Shown here: one piece after another, positions 1-6,907 of the stretch
Position numbering within the stretch: position 1 is the stretch's first letter
Layout of the letters: the number at the start of each line of letters is the position of its first letter
NCBI GenBank assembly: GCA_035543115.1
Contig: DATKKF010000099.1
Coordinates: 1 to 60,521, forward strand
Direction: 5' to 3'
Length of the DNA: 60,521 bases
Origin: RPRB01 sp035543115
Lineage (GTDB): Bacteria; Myxococcota; Myxococcia; Myxococcales; Myxococcaceae
Made by a program: the position numbers and the translations under genes
Notes under the pieces: model-generated
What the model was told of the DNA's origin: nothing
Databases searched by the model: none
Seen by the model: only the letters and a program-made list of their open reading frames with translations

Positions 1-2
1 TC

Positions 3-854
3 CCCATGCCCTGGAGCCCGGGCGCCACGCTCGGGCACGCCGAGCTCATGCGGCTCCACCTCCGCGGGATGTGGGTGGCCTTCGCGCTCGCCGGCGGCAC
101 GCTGGTGGCCTTCGTGCTGCGGGTCCGCCGGGCGCTGGCCGAGCGGGAGGCGGAGCTCGGCCGCGAGCGGGAGCGGGCTGGACGGCGGGACCGCCTGGCC
201 TCGCTGGCCACCCTGGCCGCGGGCACCGCGCACGCGCTCGGCTCGCCGCTGTCCACCATCGCCGTGGCCGCGCACGAGCTGGAGCGCCGTCTCCAATCGC
301 TGCCCGAGGCCGCCGAGGACGCGCGGCTCATCCAGCTCCAGATTTCGCGCTGCCGCGAAGCGCTGGCCCGAATGTCCACCGAGGCCGGGCAGTCGCCGGG
401 CGAGATGCTCCACCCCCGGCCGGTCTCGCTGCTTCTCGAAGAGGCGCTGGAGGGACTCCCCGAGCCCGAGCGGGTCCGCGTCGAGCTGCAGGACGGGGTG
501 CGTGAGGCCACCGCCGCGCTCCCGGTCCGTGCCGTGGGCCAGAGCGTCCAGGCGCTGGTGCGGAACGCGCTCCAGGCCTCGCCGGCCGGGGTCCCGGTTC
601 TCCTCCGGATGGGGCTGGAGGGCGACCGGCTCCGGGTCGAGGTCGAGGACCGGGGCGAGGGCATGGCCCCGGAGGTGCTGGCGCGAGCCGGCGAGCCGTT
701 CTTCAGCACCCGCGGCTCGGGTCACGGGCTCGGCCTCGGGCTCTTCGTGGCCAGGAGCCTCGCCGAGCAGCTCGGGGGCGACCTGAGCCTGGTCTCCGAG
801 CCGGCGCAGGGCACCCGCGCGCGCCTCACCGTCCCGCTGGTGCCGGCCTCGTGA
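3..854 (+). CDS. regB: RegB/PrrB-type redox sensor histidine kinase (5' partial)
   Basis: Cytoplasmic part of a membrane sensor kinase that would phosphorylate the downstream RegA-like regulator. The frame is open to the window edge, and only one membrane segment (about residues 22-40 counted from ATG 6) is visible, whereas RegB proteins have about six, so the N-terminus lies outside the window. The H-box reads TAHALGSPLSTI with His76. Cys116 in the RCRE motif lies exactly 40 residues after it, the spacing between His225 and the redox-active Cys265 of Rhodobacter RegB. The N-box (VRNALQAS) and glycine-rich ATP boxes (DRGEGM, GHGLGLGL) are intact. The next gene starts on GTG overlapping this TGA (GTGA), so the pair is translationally coupled. 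The family assignment is firm; the signal sensed is inferred from the family. Confidence 0.85.
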   Translation, partial: PMPWSPGATLGHAELMRLHLRGMWVAFALAGGTLVAFVLRVRRALAEREAELGRERERAGRRDRLASLATLAAGTAHALGSPLSTIAVAAHELERRLQSLPEAAEDARLIQLQISRCREALARMSTEAGQSPGEMLHPRPVSLLLEEALEGLPEPERVRVELQDGVREATAALPVRAVGQSVQALVRNALQASPAGVPVLLRMGLEGDRLRVEVEDRGEGMAPEVLARAGEPFFSTRGSGHGLGLGLFVARSLAEQLGGDLSLVSEPAQGTRARLTVPLVPAS

Positions 855-1390
855 CGTTGCTCTCCATCCTCCTCGTGGACGACGACGAGAACTTCCGCCA
901 GCGGATGGCCCGCGCGCTCCGGGACCGCGGCCACGAGGTTCGCACCGCCGCTAGCCCCGAGGAGGCCGCGCGGCTGGCCACCGAGGACTCGCCGGAGTGC
1001 GCGGTGGTCGATCTCCGCATGCCCGGCGGCAGCGGGCTCGAGGTGGTGTCGGCGCTGAAGGTGATCGACCCCGCCACCGCGGTGGTGGTGCTCACCGGAT
1101 ATGGCAGCATCGCCACCGCCCTGGAGGCGGTTCGCCGGGGCGCGCTCCACTACCTCCAGAAGCCGGTCGACGCAGACGAGCTGCTCGCCGCCTTCGCCCG
1201 TGGCGGCCCGCTCCCCGCCGACCAGGTGCCCCAGGAGCCCGCCGCGCCGTCACTGGCCCGCGCGGAGTGGGAGCACATCCAGCGCGTCCTCGCCGACTCG
1301 GGGGGCAACGTGTCCGAGGCCGCCCGCCGGCTCGGGCTGCATCGAAAATCGCTCCAGCGGAAGCTCCAGAAGCACCCCCCGCGCCGCTGA
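851..1390 (+). CDS. regA: RegA/PrrA/ActR-type response regulator
   Basis: A 179-residue regulator with an N-terminal receiver (acidic triad at residues 10-12, phospho-acceptor Asp54 in VVDLRMPGG, switch Thr in VLTGYGSI, Lys in LQKPVD). It ends in a short Fis-type helix-turn-helix (GNVSEAARRLGLHRKSLQRK), which is nearly invariant in the RegA family. RegA regulators control respiratory, photosynthetic, carbon- or nitrogen-fixation genes according to redox state. The GTG start overlaps the kinase stop codon, so the two form a classical RegBA operon. Several plausible targets (cytochrome bd, phosphoketolase/AckA, FNR) lie further along the window, but no direct regulatory link is visible. Confidence 0.9.
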   Translation: MTLLSILLVDDDENFRQRMARALRDRGHEVRTAASPEEAARLATEDSPECAVVDLRMPGGSGLEVVSALKVIDPATAVVVLTGYGSIATALEAVRRGALHYLQKPVDADELLAAFARGGPLPADQVPQEPAAPSLARAEWEHIQRVLADSGGNVSEAARRLGLHRKSLQRKLQKHPPRR

Positions 1391-1512
1391 GGGCCTCACA
1401 GCGAGGAGCGAGGAGGGCGCGGGGCTCGTGTCCCGTAACCGACGAGCGACGACGGGATCGGCCGCGAGGGCAAGCGAGGGCCGATCGAGCAGCGTGGTTT
1501 CCGCTGTCATCA

Positions 1513-2433
1513 TCAGTTCAGGACGAACTGCAGGCTCGCCGTCGCGGTGACGCCCACCGTCTGCTCCCCGAAGAGGTGGGTGGCGAACGGGACCTGCACC
1601 TGCGCCAGCAGCCAGACGGGCCCGGCGACGTTCCAGGCGATGCCCGGGACCGCGGAGACCACCAGGCCGCCGGTGTTCTCCTGCAGCACGCCCTCGGAGC
1701 GATCCCGTCCGGCGTAGCGCCCGTCGACCCCCAGCTGGAGCGCGAGCGGCTCCACGACGCGGAAGCGGAGCTGCGCGCTCCACAGCACCGCGTCGCCGAA
1801 CCGGTACCCGTCGCTGTTGGTCGTCCGGAAACGGCCGGTCACCGAGAGGATGAAGTTCCACGGGTCCTGATGGAAGGCGTACAGCGCGCCCACGTACGGA
1901 CCCCAGGCCCCGGTCCCGAGCTGGGCGTGCTGGTCGAGCCGCTCACCGTCGGCCGTCGTCCGGTCGTCGGAGCCGGTGGGGAACGAGGTGCCTGCGGTCA
2001 ACGCCAGGTTCTGCCGGCGTTGGGCCTGGATGCTCGAGGCGTTCCAGACGAACACCCGGACCCCGAGGTCCACGTCCCCGAGCCCGGTGGGCACCGCGGT
2101 CTCCGGCTCGGCGGTGGCGGTGCCGGACAGCGCCCAGTCCTTCCGGACCAGCGGGACCTGCAGCACCAGGTTCATCCAGCCGAAGGGGCTGTAGACCACC
2201 ACCGGACGAAGCGTCATCTGGGTCAGCGACTCGGTCCGGTCCGGCTGGTCGTCGCTCCGGGCGGTCGCGGTCAGGTACTCGTACTCCAGCGCGAAGCGCA
2301 CCGTCCCGGCCACCGGCGCCGAGTCGCCCGCGAGGACCAGCGGGTCTCCGCACCCGCAGACCGAGCAGGCGCCCGCGGTCGCGGGGACGAGGGACAGGAG
2401 CGATGCGAGCGCGAGCGGGACGAGCCGGGCCAT
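1513..2433 (-). CDS. Predicted outer-membrane beta-barrel protein with CSVCGCGDP motif
   Basis: A 306-residue exported protein. An ATG start gives a good Sec signal peptide (MARLVPLALASLLSLVPATA) ending just before a cysteine-rich ACSVCGCGDP motif at the mature N-terminus. The rest consists of alternating amphipathic strands rich in aromatic residues, with repeated girdle-like patterns (VRFALEYEYL, LVLQVPLV, LALTAGTSFPTGS, LAQVQVPFATHLFG) and a C-terminal strand ending in FVLN. This matches porin-like or transport-related barrels often annotated as putative outer-membrane or metal-transport proteins. The Cys cluster could bind metal or heme, but that is inference. It is convergent with regA and leaves about 120 nt between them with no obvious terminator. 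The exact function is unknown. Confidence 0.6.
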   Translation of the reverse strand: MARLVPLALASLLSLVPATAGACSVCGCGDPLVLAGDSAPVAGTVRFALEYEYLTATARSDDQPDRTESLTQMTLRPVVVYSPFGWMNLVLQVPLVRKDWALSGTATAEPETAVPTGLGDVDLGVRVFVWNASSIQAQRRQNLALTAGTSFPTGSDDRTTADGERLDQHAQLGTGAWGPYVGALYAFHQDPWNFILSVTGRFRTTNSDGYRFGDAVLWSAQLRFRVVEPLALQLGVDGRYAGRDRSEGVLQENTGGLVVSAVPGIAWNVAGPVWLLAQVQVPFATHLFGEQTVGVTATASLQFVLN

Positions 2434-2525
2434 GTGCCGGCGATCTAGGCGCTCCTGCCGCGCTCTGCCCTGCGGCAAAGCGCCGCACGACGCGGCACGC
2501 CGGGGGTCGGCAGGGGCTGCGTCGC

Positions 2526-4061
2526 TCAGCGCTGGTGCCGGCCCAGCACCCGGAGCACCGCGCCGACCAGGTCCACCGAGTCGACGGGACGCGTCAGCTC
2601 GGCGTCGTACCCCTCGCGGCGGGCCCGGGTGCGCTCGGCCGGCCGCGACGCGTCCACCAGGGCCACGGCGCGCAGCGCCATCCCACCCACGCTCCGCACC
2701 TGCGCGAGCAATCCACGGGTCGGATCGCCGAAGGCCATCTGTCCGCTCACCAGCACGTCGGGCCGCGCGGCCCGGGCGTGTGCCACCGCCTGGCCGGGCT
2801 CGCAGAGGTCCACGTCCGCCCCCGCGCGGGCGAGCGCGGTGGCCATCAGCTGGCCGGCGGCGCGGCCCTCGGGCACGAGCAGCACCCGGACCCCGGCGAG
2901 CGGCAGCTGCACCGGCGCAGGCACCGCGGCCATCGCCGGCGCGCCCTCCTGCGCCGGCGCGGGCACCGACAGCCGGAAGGTCGCCCCGCGGCCGGCGGCG
3001 CTCTCCACCACCAGGGTTCCGCCGTGGAGCGCGCTGAGCCGGCGGGCGATGGACAGCCCCAGCCCGAGCCCACTCCCGCGCTGCTCGTCGCCCGGCCCCT
3101 TCCAGAACGGCTCGAACACGTGCGGCAGGGCCTCCTGGGGGATGCCCGGGCCGGCGTCGCTCACCTCGAGCACCACGCCGCCGTCTGCCCGCTGCATCCG
3201 CACCAAGACCGTGGCACCCGGGGGGGAGTACTTGATGGCGTTGGAGAGCAGGTTCCACATCACCTGCGTCAGCCGGCCCGGGTCGCCGTAGAGCACCGGC
3301 AGGTCCGCGTCCAGCTCCACGTCGAGGTAGACGTCGCGGTCCTCGGACTCGGGCTGCACCGTCTCCACCGCGTCACGGAGCACCGCGCCGGGGTTCACCC
3401 GCTCGCGCTTGAGGACCAGCTTCCCCCGCGCCATCCGCTCGGCGTCGAGCAGGTCGTCCACCAGCCGCGCCTGCGCCCGCGCGTTGCGAAGGATGGCGGT
3501 GAGCGCCCGCTCCACCGTGTCCGGGTCCGAGCGGCGGGCCTGCAGCGACTTCGCCCAGCCGAGGATGGCGGTGAGCGGCGTCTTGAGATCGTGCGCCACT
3601 GCGGCCAGGGCCAGGTTGCCACGCAGCGCGCCCTCGGCTTGCTCGCGCGCCGACTGCGATTCGGCCAGCTCCTCGAGCTGCGCCCGCTCGGTCATCCGGC
3701 GGGTGGTGACGTCCAGCACCATCGCCGCGAGGCCGCGCGCCCGCCCCGCCGCGTCCACCAGCGGCCGCCCGTACCAGGCATGCCAGCGGAGCGCCCCGTC
3801 GAGGTGGATGCACGGGTACTCGAAGTCGTGGGTGCCGCGATCCGAGAGGGCACGCCAGAGCGTGTTCCACACCCGCTCGCGCTCGTCGGCCTGCACGTGC
3901 TCGAGGAAGGCATCGACCGTCCGCGGCACGGTGCCAAAGAGCGCGTCGGCCCGGTCGGTCCAGATGAAGCGCCCGGACTGGAAGTCGTACTCGCAGCTGG
4001 CGAACACCGCGGCCGTGGGCAGCGGGCCCGTCTCGATGCGCTCACTGTCCGACGGGTTCAC
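2526..4061 (-). CDS. PAS-domain histidine kinase with degenerate C-terminal receiver
   Basis: A soluble 511-residue kinase with no membrane segment. Order: a PAS-like domain (about 20-125), HisKA with His157 in AVAHDLKTPLTAIL, HATPase with WNLLSNAIKYS, DAGPGIP and GSGLGLGLSIARRL, then a receiver-like domain over the last 121 residues. In that domain the acidic pocket reads LLVPEG, the phospho-acceptor region reads DVLVSGQM with no Asp at the expected place, Thr is replaced (ALVDAS) and Lys is Arg (LTRPVD), so it cannot be phosphorylated in the usual way. The GTG at 4061 is chosen because GAGG lies 9-10 nt upstream; a TTG at 4109 in the same frame has no comparable site. No cognate regulator is adjacent. 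Confidence 0.82.
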   Translation of the reverse strand: MNPSDSERIETGPLPTAAVFASCEYDFQSGRFIWTDRADALFGTVPRTVDAFLEHVQADERERVWNTLWRALSDRGTHDFEYPCIHLDGALRWHAWYGRPLVDAAGRARGLAAMVLDVTTRRMTERAQLEELAESQSAREQAEGALRGNLALAAVAHDLKTPLTAILGWAKSLQARRSDPDTVERALTAILRNARAQARLVDDLLDAERMARGKLVLKRERVNPGAVLRDAVETVQPESEDRDVYLDVELDADLPVLYGDPGRLTQVMWNLLSNAIKYSPPGATVLVRMQRADGGVVLEVSDAGPGIPQEALPHVFEPFWKGPGDEQRGSGLGLGLSIARRLSALHGGTLVVESAAGRGATFRLSVPAPAQEGAPAMAAVPAPVQLPLAGVRVLLVPEGRAAGQLMATALARAGADVDLCEPGQAVAHARAARPDVLVSGQMAFGDPTRGLLAQVRSVGGMALRAVALVDASRPAERTRARREGYDAELTRPVDSVDLVGAVLRVLGRHQR

Positions 4062-4236
4062 CGGAAAAGCACCTCGCGATTGCAATTCCCAGGCGCCAAC
4101 CGGCGACAAACACCGCGGGTGAAGAAGCGGCCCGGCGCGTTGCCGCCCGTCGAGCAGGCTACCGCGGGGCTAGCGCGACGTGCCATGCCGGGTCTCGCAC
4201 ACCCCGTCTCAGTGGGGCGGCGAGTCAGCATGCACC

Positions 4237-4264
4237 GGTGGCGAGTCGAACGGACCTCGCCACC
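4237..4264 (-). terminator. Possible terminator hairpin downstream of the OmpA operon
   Basis: A perfect 9-bp inverted repeat (GGTGGCGAG / CTCGCCACC) with a 10-nt loop lies 24 nt beyond the stop codon of the OmpA-family gene. It is well placed to end the transcript that starts at MscL or the DUF4398-like gene. There is no T-run after the stem, so termination could be Rho-assisted, or the stem may only stabilise the 3' end. The TTCGA in the loop resembles a tRNA T-loop, but no cloverleaf can be built. Confidence 0.4.
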
Positions 4265-4287
4265 CCTGGATCAGGAATTCCGGGGGT

Positions 4288-5115
4288 CTACTTCGGCTTC
4301 TCGAGGATGACCTCGACCCGCCGGTTCTTGGCCCGGCCCGCGGCGGTCTTGTTGTCGGCGACCGGACGGTCCTGGCCGATGCCGACCGCGCGGATCTGAT
4401 CCGCCGGGATGCCATAGTCGACCAGGTACCTCCGCACCGTCTCTGCCCGGGCCTGGCTGAGCTTCATGTTCGTCTCCGGCCTGCCGGTGCTGTCGGTGTG
4501 GCCCTCGACCAGGATGGTGCGCTGGGTGCCTTTGAGTGCGTCGGCCACGACCTTGAGCCGATCGATGGCCACCTTCTCCAGATCTGCCTTGCCGGTCTTG
4601 AACGGGATGCCGCCGGCGAGGGTGATGATGGTGCCGCGCTCGTCCTCCTTCACGTCGGCGAACTTCGCCAGACGCCGGCGGGCCTCCTCGGCCTCGCGGG
4701 CGGCGCGCTCTGCCTCGGCCCGGGCCGCGGCGTCATTGGCCACCGCGCCCTTCTCGTCCCACTCCTTCTGGAGCGCGGCGAGCTCCCACTCCTTGCCGCG
4801 CCGGTCGGCGTCGGCCTTCGCCGCCGCGGCCGCCTTGTCGGCGACCTCCGCCTTGTACAGGGCCTCCTTGGACAGCTCGCGCTCGCGCGATGGGTCCTTG
4901 CCGCGCTCGAACGCGGCCTGGGCGTCCTGGGCGGACTGGGCGGTGGCGATGGCCTTCTTGGCGTCCCCGAACTCCTTCTGGAACTGCTCGGGGTCGCCGG
5001 TCTTGACCGCGTGGGCGTAGGTGTCCTTCGCCTTCGCCAGATCGGGGTAGGTGAACGGCGCGGAGCAGCCCGCGGACGCCAGCGCCAGGACAACGGTGAG
5101 CTTGGTCAGTCGCAT
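4288..5115 (-). CDS. OmpA-family peptidoglycan-associated lipoprotein with coiled coil
   Basis: A 275-residue lipoprotein. The N-terminal signal ends in a lipobox-like ASAGC, followed by a long Ala/Lys/Glu-rich helical region (about 25-150) with strong coiled-coil character. The last about 115 residues form an OmpA_C domain with the peptidoglycan-binding signature (VEGHTDSTG, LSQARAETVRRYL, GIGQDRPVADN, RAKNRRVEV). It should anchor the outer membrane to murein. The ATG at 5115 is chosen because AAAGGG lies 6 nt upstream; a nearer ATG (5121) and a GTG (5130) overlapping the previous stop have poorer spacing. It follows the DUF4398-like gene by 11 nt, a pairing seen in many proteobacteria. Confidence 0.85.
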   Translation of the reverse strand: MRLTKLTVVLALASAGCSAPFTYPDLAKAKDTYAHAVKTGDPEQFQKEFGDAKKAIATAQSAQDAQAAFERGKDPSRERELSKEALYKAEVADKAAAAAKADADRRGKEWELAALQKEWDEKGAVANDAAARAEAERAAREAEEARRRLAKFADVKEDERGTIITLAGGIPFKTGKADLEKVAIDRLKVVADALKGTQRTILVEGHTDSTGRPETNMKLSQARAETVRRYLVDYGIPADQIRAVGIGQDRPVADNKTAAGRAKNRRVEVILEKPK

Positions 5116-5126
5116 GGTCATCCCTT

Positions 5127-5477
5127 TCACTTGCCCAGCTTGGCCTTGAGGTCGGCGATCTGCGCGTCGAGCTCCTTGGACCTGGCGATGTTGTTGGCCT
5201 CGGTCGCGGTGAGCTTCGCATCGTCTGCGGCGGCGCTGGCCAGCGACAGCTGGTTGATCGCCGCGGCGTTGTCGCCGCTCTTGATGAGGTTCTGCGCGTT
5301 GGCCAGGTACTTCTCGGCCTGGGCGAGCAGGTCGTTCGCCGCGGGAACGTTGGCCGCACCCGCGGCCTTGGCGGCGTCGATGGCGGAGGTGGCGGCCTTC
5401 AGCTTCGGAGAGGGGTCGACTGTGGAGCAGCCTACGGCGGCCGCCCCCAACGCGATCACAGCAACGATTCGACGCAT
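5127..5477 (-). CDS. Small DUF4398-like lipoprotein
   Basis: A 116-residue lipoprotein with signal MRRIVAVIALGAAAVGC, lipobox AVGC at residues 14-17. The mature part is helical and Ala-rich (AANDLLAQAEKYLANAQNL, AAINQLSLASAAADDAKL), matching DUF4398-type proteins that usually precede an OmpA-family lipoprotein gene, as here. The start at 5477 is supported by GAGG about 8 nt upstream; an in-frame extension upstream would bury the signal peptide. It probably works with the downstream OmpA lipoprotein in the periplasm. No enzymatic residues are apparent. Confidence 0.75.
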   Translation of the reverse strand: MRRIVAVIALGAAAVGCSTVDPSPKLKAATSAIDAAKAAGAANVPAANDLLAQAEKYLANAQNLIKSGDNAAAINQLSLASAAADDAKLTATEANNIARSKELDAQIADLKAKLGK

Positions 5478-5592
5478 GGGAAAGTCCTCGTTACGGCGGG
5501 TTGTGCTTGCCCGGTGCGGCGTCCCGCATACTGGAGCAGACGAAGCACCGGGTGACGGTTGTGAAACGACGGTTGCTCCTGCACCGGTCGGA

Positions 5593-5991
5593 TCAGACAT
5601 CGCTCGTGCAGTACTTGCAGCGGGTGGCGGCGGTGGGGAGCTGCTCGGTGCAGCGCGGACAGGTCTTCGTCGGCGCAGGCGGCGGCGTCTTCAGCAGCGC
5701 CTTGGTGATGAAGAACACCACCAGGGCGACGATGCCGAAGTCGACGAGGTGCCCGAGCAGATCTCCGTACTTGATGGCGTTGGTGACCTTGCCCGCCGCG
5801 TCGTGGGTGAGCGGGATCTCCCAGGTCCGCCACTCTCCGCCGGGCAGAAGGATGCCGACGATCGGCATGATGATGTCGTCGACGATCGCGCTCACGACCT
5901 TGCCGACGGCCGAGCCGATGACGACACCGACAGCGAGTGCGAGCGCGTTCTGCTTCAGCAGGAACTCGCGGAAGTCCTTCGCCAGGCTCAT
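5593..5991 (-). CDS. mscL: Large-conductance mechanosensitive channel MscL with C-terminal zinc ribbon
   Basis: A 132-residue inner-membrane channel that opens under membrane tension to release solutes on osmotic downshock. The N-terminal amphipathic helix (SLAKDFREFLLKQNALALAV), TM1 (GVVIGSAVGKVVSAIVDDII) and TM2 (LVDFGIVALVVFFITKALL) are typical. The C-terminal helical bundle of ordinary MscL is replaced by a rubredoxin-like zinc ribbon: CPRC, 11 residues, then CKYC. The GGAG element upstream of ATG 5991 supports the start. The LysM gene is transcribed divergently from the 142-nt intergenic region. The channel call is firm; the role of the zinc ribbon is unknown. Confidence 0.9.
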   Translation of the reverse strand: MSLAKDFREFLLKQNALALAVGVVIGSAVGKVVSAIVDDIIMPIVGILLPGGEWRTWEIPLTHDAAGKVTNAIKYGDLLGHLVDFGIVALVVFFITKALLKTPPPAPTKTCPRCTEQLPTAATRCKYCTSDV

Positions 5992-6133
5992 TCGCGCTCC
6001 CCTCCCTGTCGCGCCCTGGGAGTCCTGCCCCTGTCTCGCCCGAAACGCAACAGGAACCTTAACAATGGTCGATTGACCCTTGGTGCGAACGGCCGCAAGG
6101 TCATCCCCGCCGTTCCGACTGGAGGGAGGCACC

Positions 6134-6373
6134 ATGCCCGATGACGAGCCAGATTTCTCCGACGTGCAGGGGGGCAGCTCGAGCATCTCGACCGATGCGC
6201 AGGTCGACCGGACCTACACCGTCCGGCCCGGGGACAGCCTGAGCAAGATCGCCAAGGCGCTGCTCGGTGACGCCAAGAAATGGCGCGTTCTGTACGACGC
6301 GAACAAGGACGTCGTGGGAAGCAACCCCGACCTCATCAAACCCGGCCAGGTGCTGAAGATCCCCAAGGCCTGA
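6134..6373 (+). CDS. Small LysM domain protein
   Basis: A 79-residue protein with no signal peptide. An acidic, serine-rich N-terminus (about 1-22) is followed by a single LysM domain (YTVRPGDSLSKIAKALLGD ... LIKPGQVLKIPKA), which binds N-acetylglucosamine polymers such as murein. It resembles the BON-less end of YgaU/LysM small proteins. The ATG at 6134 has a strong GGAGG 5-9 nt upstream. With no export signal it may bind cytoplasmic precursors or be exported by another route. Confidence 0.85.
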   Translation: MPDDEPDFSDVQGGSSSISTDAQVDRTYTVRPGDSLSKIAKALLGDAKKWRVLYDANKDVVGSNPDLIKPGQVLKIPKA

Positions 6374-6406
6374 GACACCCCCGTCGTCCGTCCGCGAGGA
6401 ACACCG

Positions 6407-6889
6407 ATGCTCCGAAAGGCTGCCCTGTTCGGTCTGTCCCTGCTGGTGCTCTCGGGCTGCAAGAAGGAGGAGCCGCCCCCGCCTCCACCGCCGCCGCCCG
6501 TCACCCAGACCGCGCCACCTCCACCGCCGCCGCCCGTGCCGTTCAAGGTCACCGCCGCCGAGCTGGGCAAGGGCATCCAGCCTGACAACAGCCTCCAGAC
6601 CGCGACCACCACGTTCGGCCCGAAGGACACCATCTACCTCGTGGTCACCAGCGAGGGCATGGCGCCCCAGGTCGTCCTCGCGACCCGCTGGACCTTCGGC
6701 TCGAAGGACGTGCTGGTCCACGAGGAGAGCAAGACCATCAGCCCACCCTCCGAGAAGGCGATGCACACCGAGTTCCACATCGCGAAGCCCTCGGGCTGGC
6801 CGGCCGGGGAGTACAAGGTGGTCCTCACCGTGAACGGACAGCCGTCCCAGACCAAGACGTTCACCGTGTCCAAGACGGGCAAGAGGTAG
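6407..6889 (+). CDS. Proline-rich lipoprotein with C-terminal beta-sandwich-like domain
   Basis: A 160-residue lipoprotein. The signal ends in lipobox LSGC, followed by KKEE and then two runs of seven to nine prolines separated by VTQTA (about residues 23-44). The C-terminal ~115 residues look like an all-beta domain (TIYLVVTSEG, VVLATRWTFG, GEYKVVLTVNGQP). The polyproline stretch probably acts as a rigid spacer from the outer or inner membrane. No named family is recognised. It lies 33 nt after the LysM gene and 18 nt before AsmA, so it is likely cotranscribed with both. Confidence 0.65.
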   Translation: MLRKAALFGLSLLVLSGCKKEEPPPPPPPPPVTQTAPPPPPPPVPFKVTAAELGKGIQPDNSLQTATTTFGPKDTIYLVVTSEGMAPQVVLATRWTFGSKDVLVHEESKTISPPSEKAMHTEFHIAKPSGWPAGEYKVVLTVNGQPSQTKTFTVSKTGKR

Positions 6890-6907
6890 CCGCCTCGACC
6901 GGGGGGG

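Noticed and set aside
4201..4290. Possible tRNA on the minus strand, from a TTCGA loop in a GC stem
   Set aside because: No acceptor, D-arm or anticodon arm can be paired around it; it fits a simple hairpin after a stop codon.
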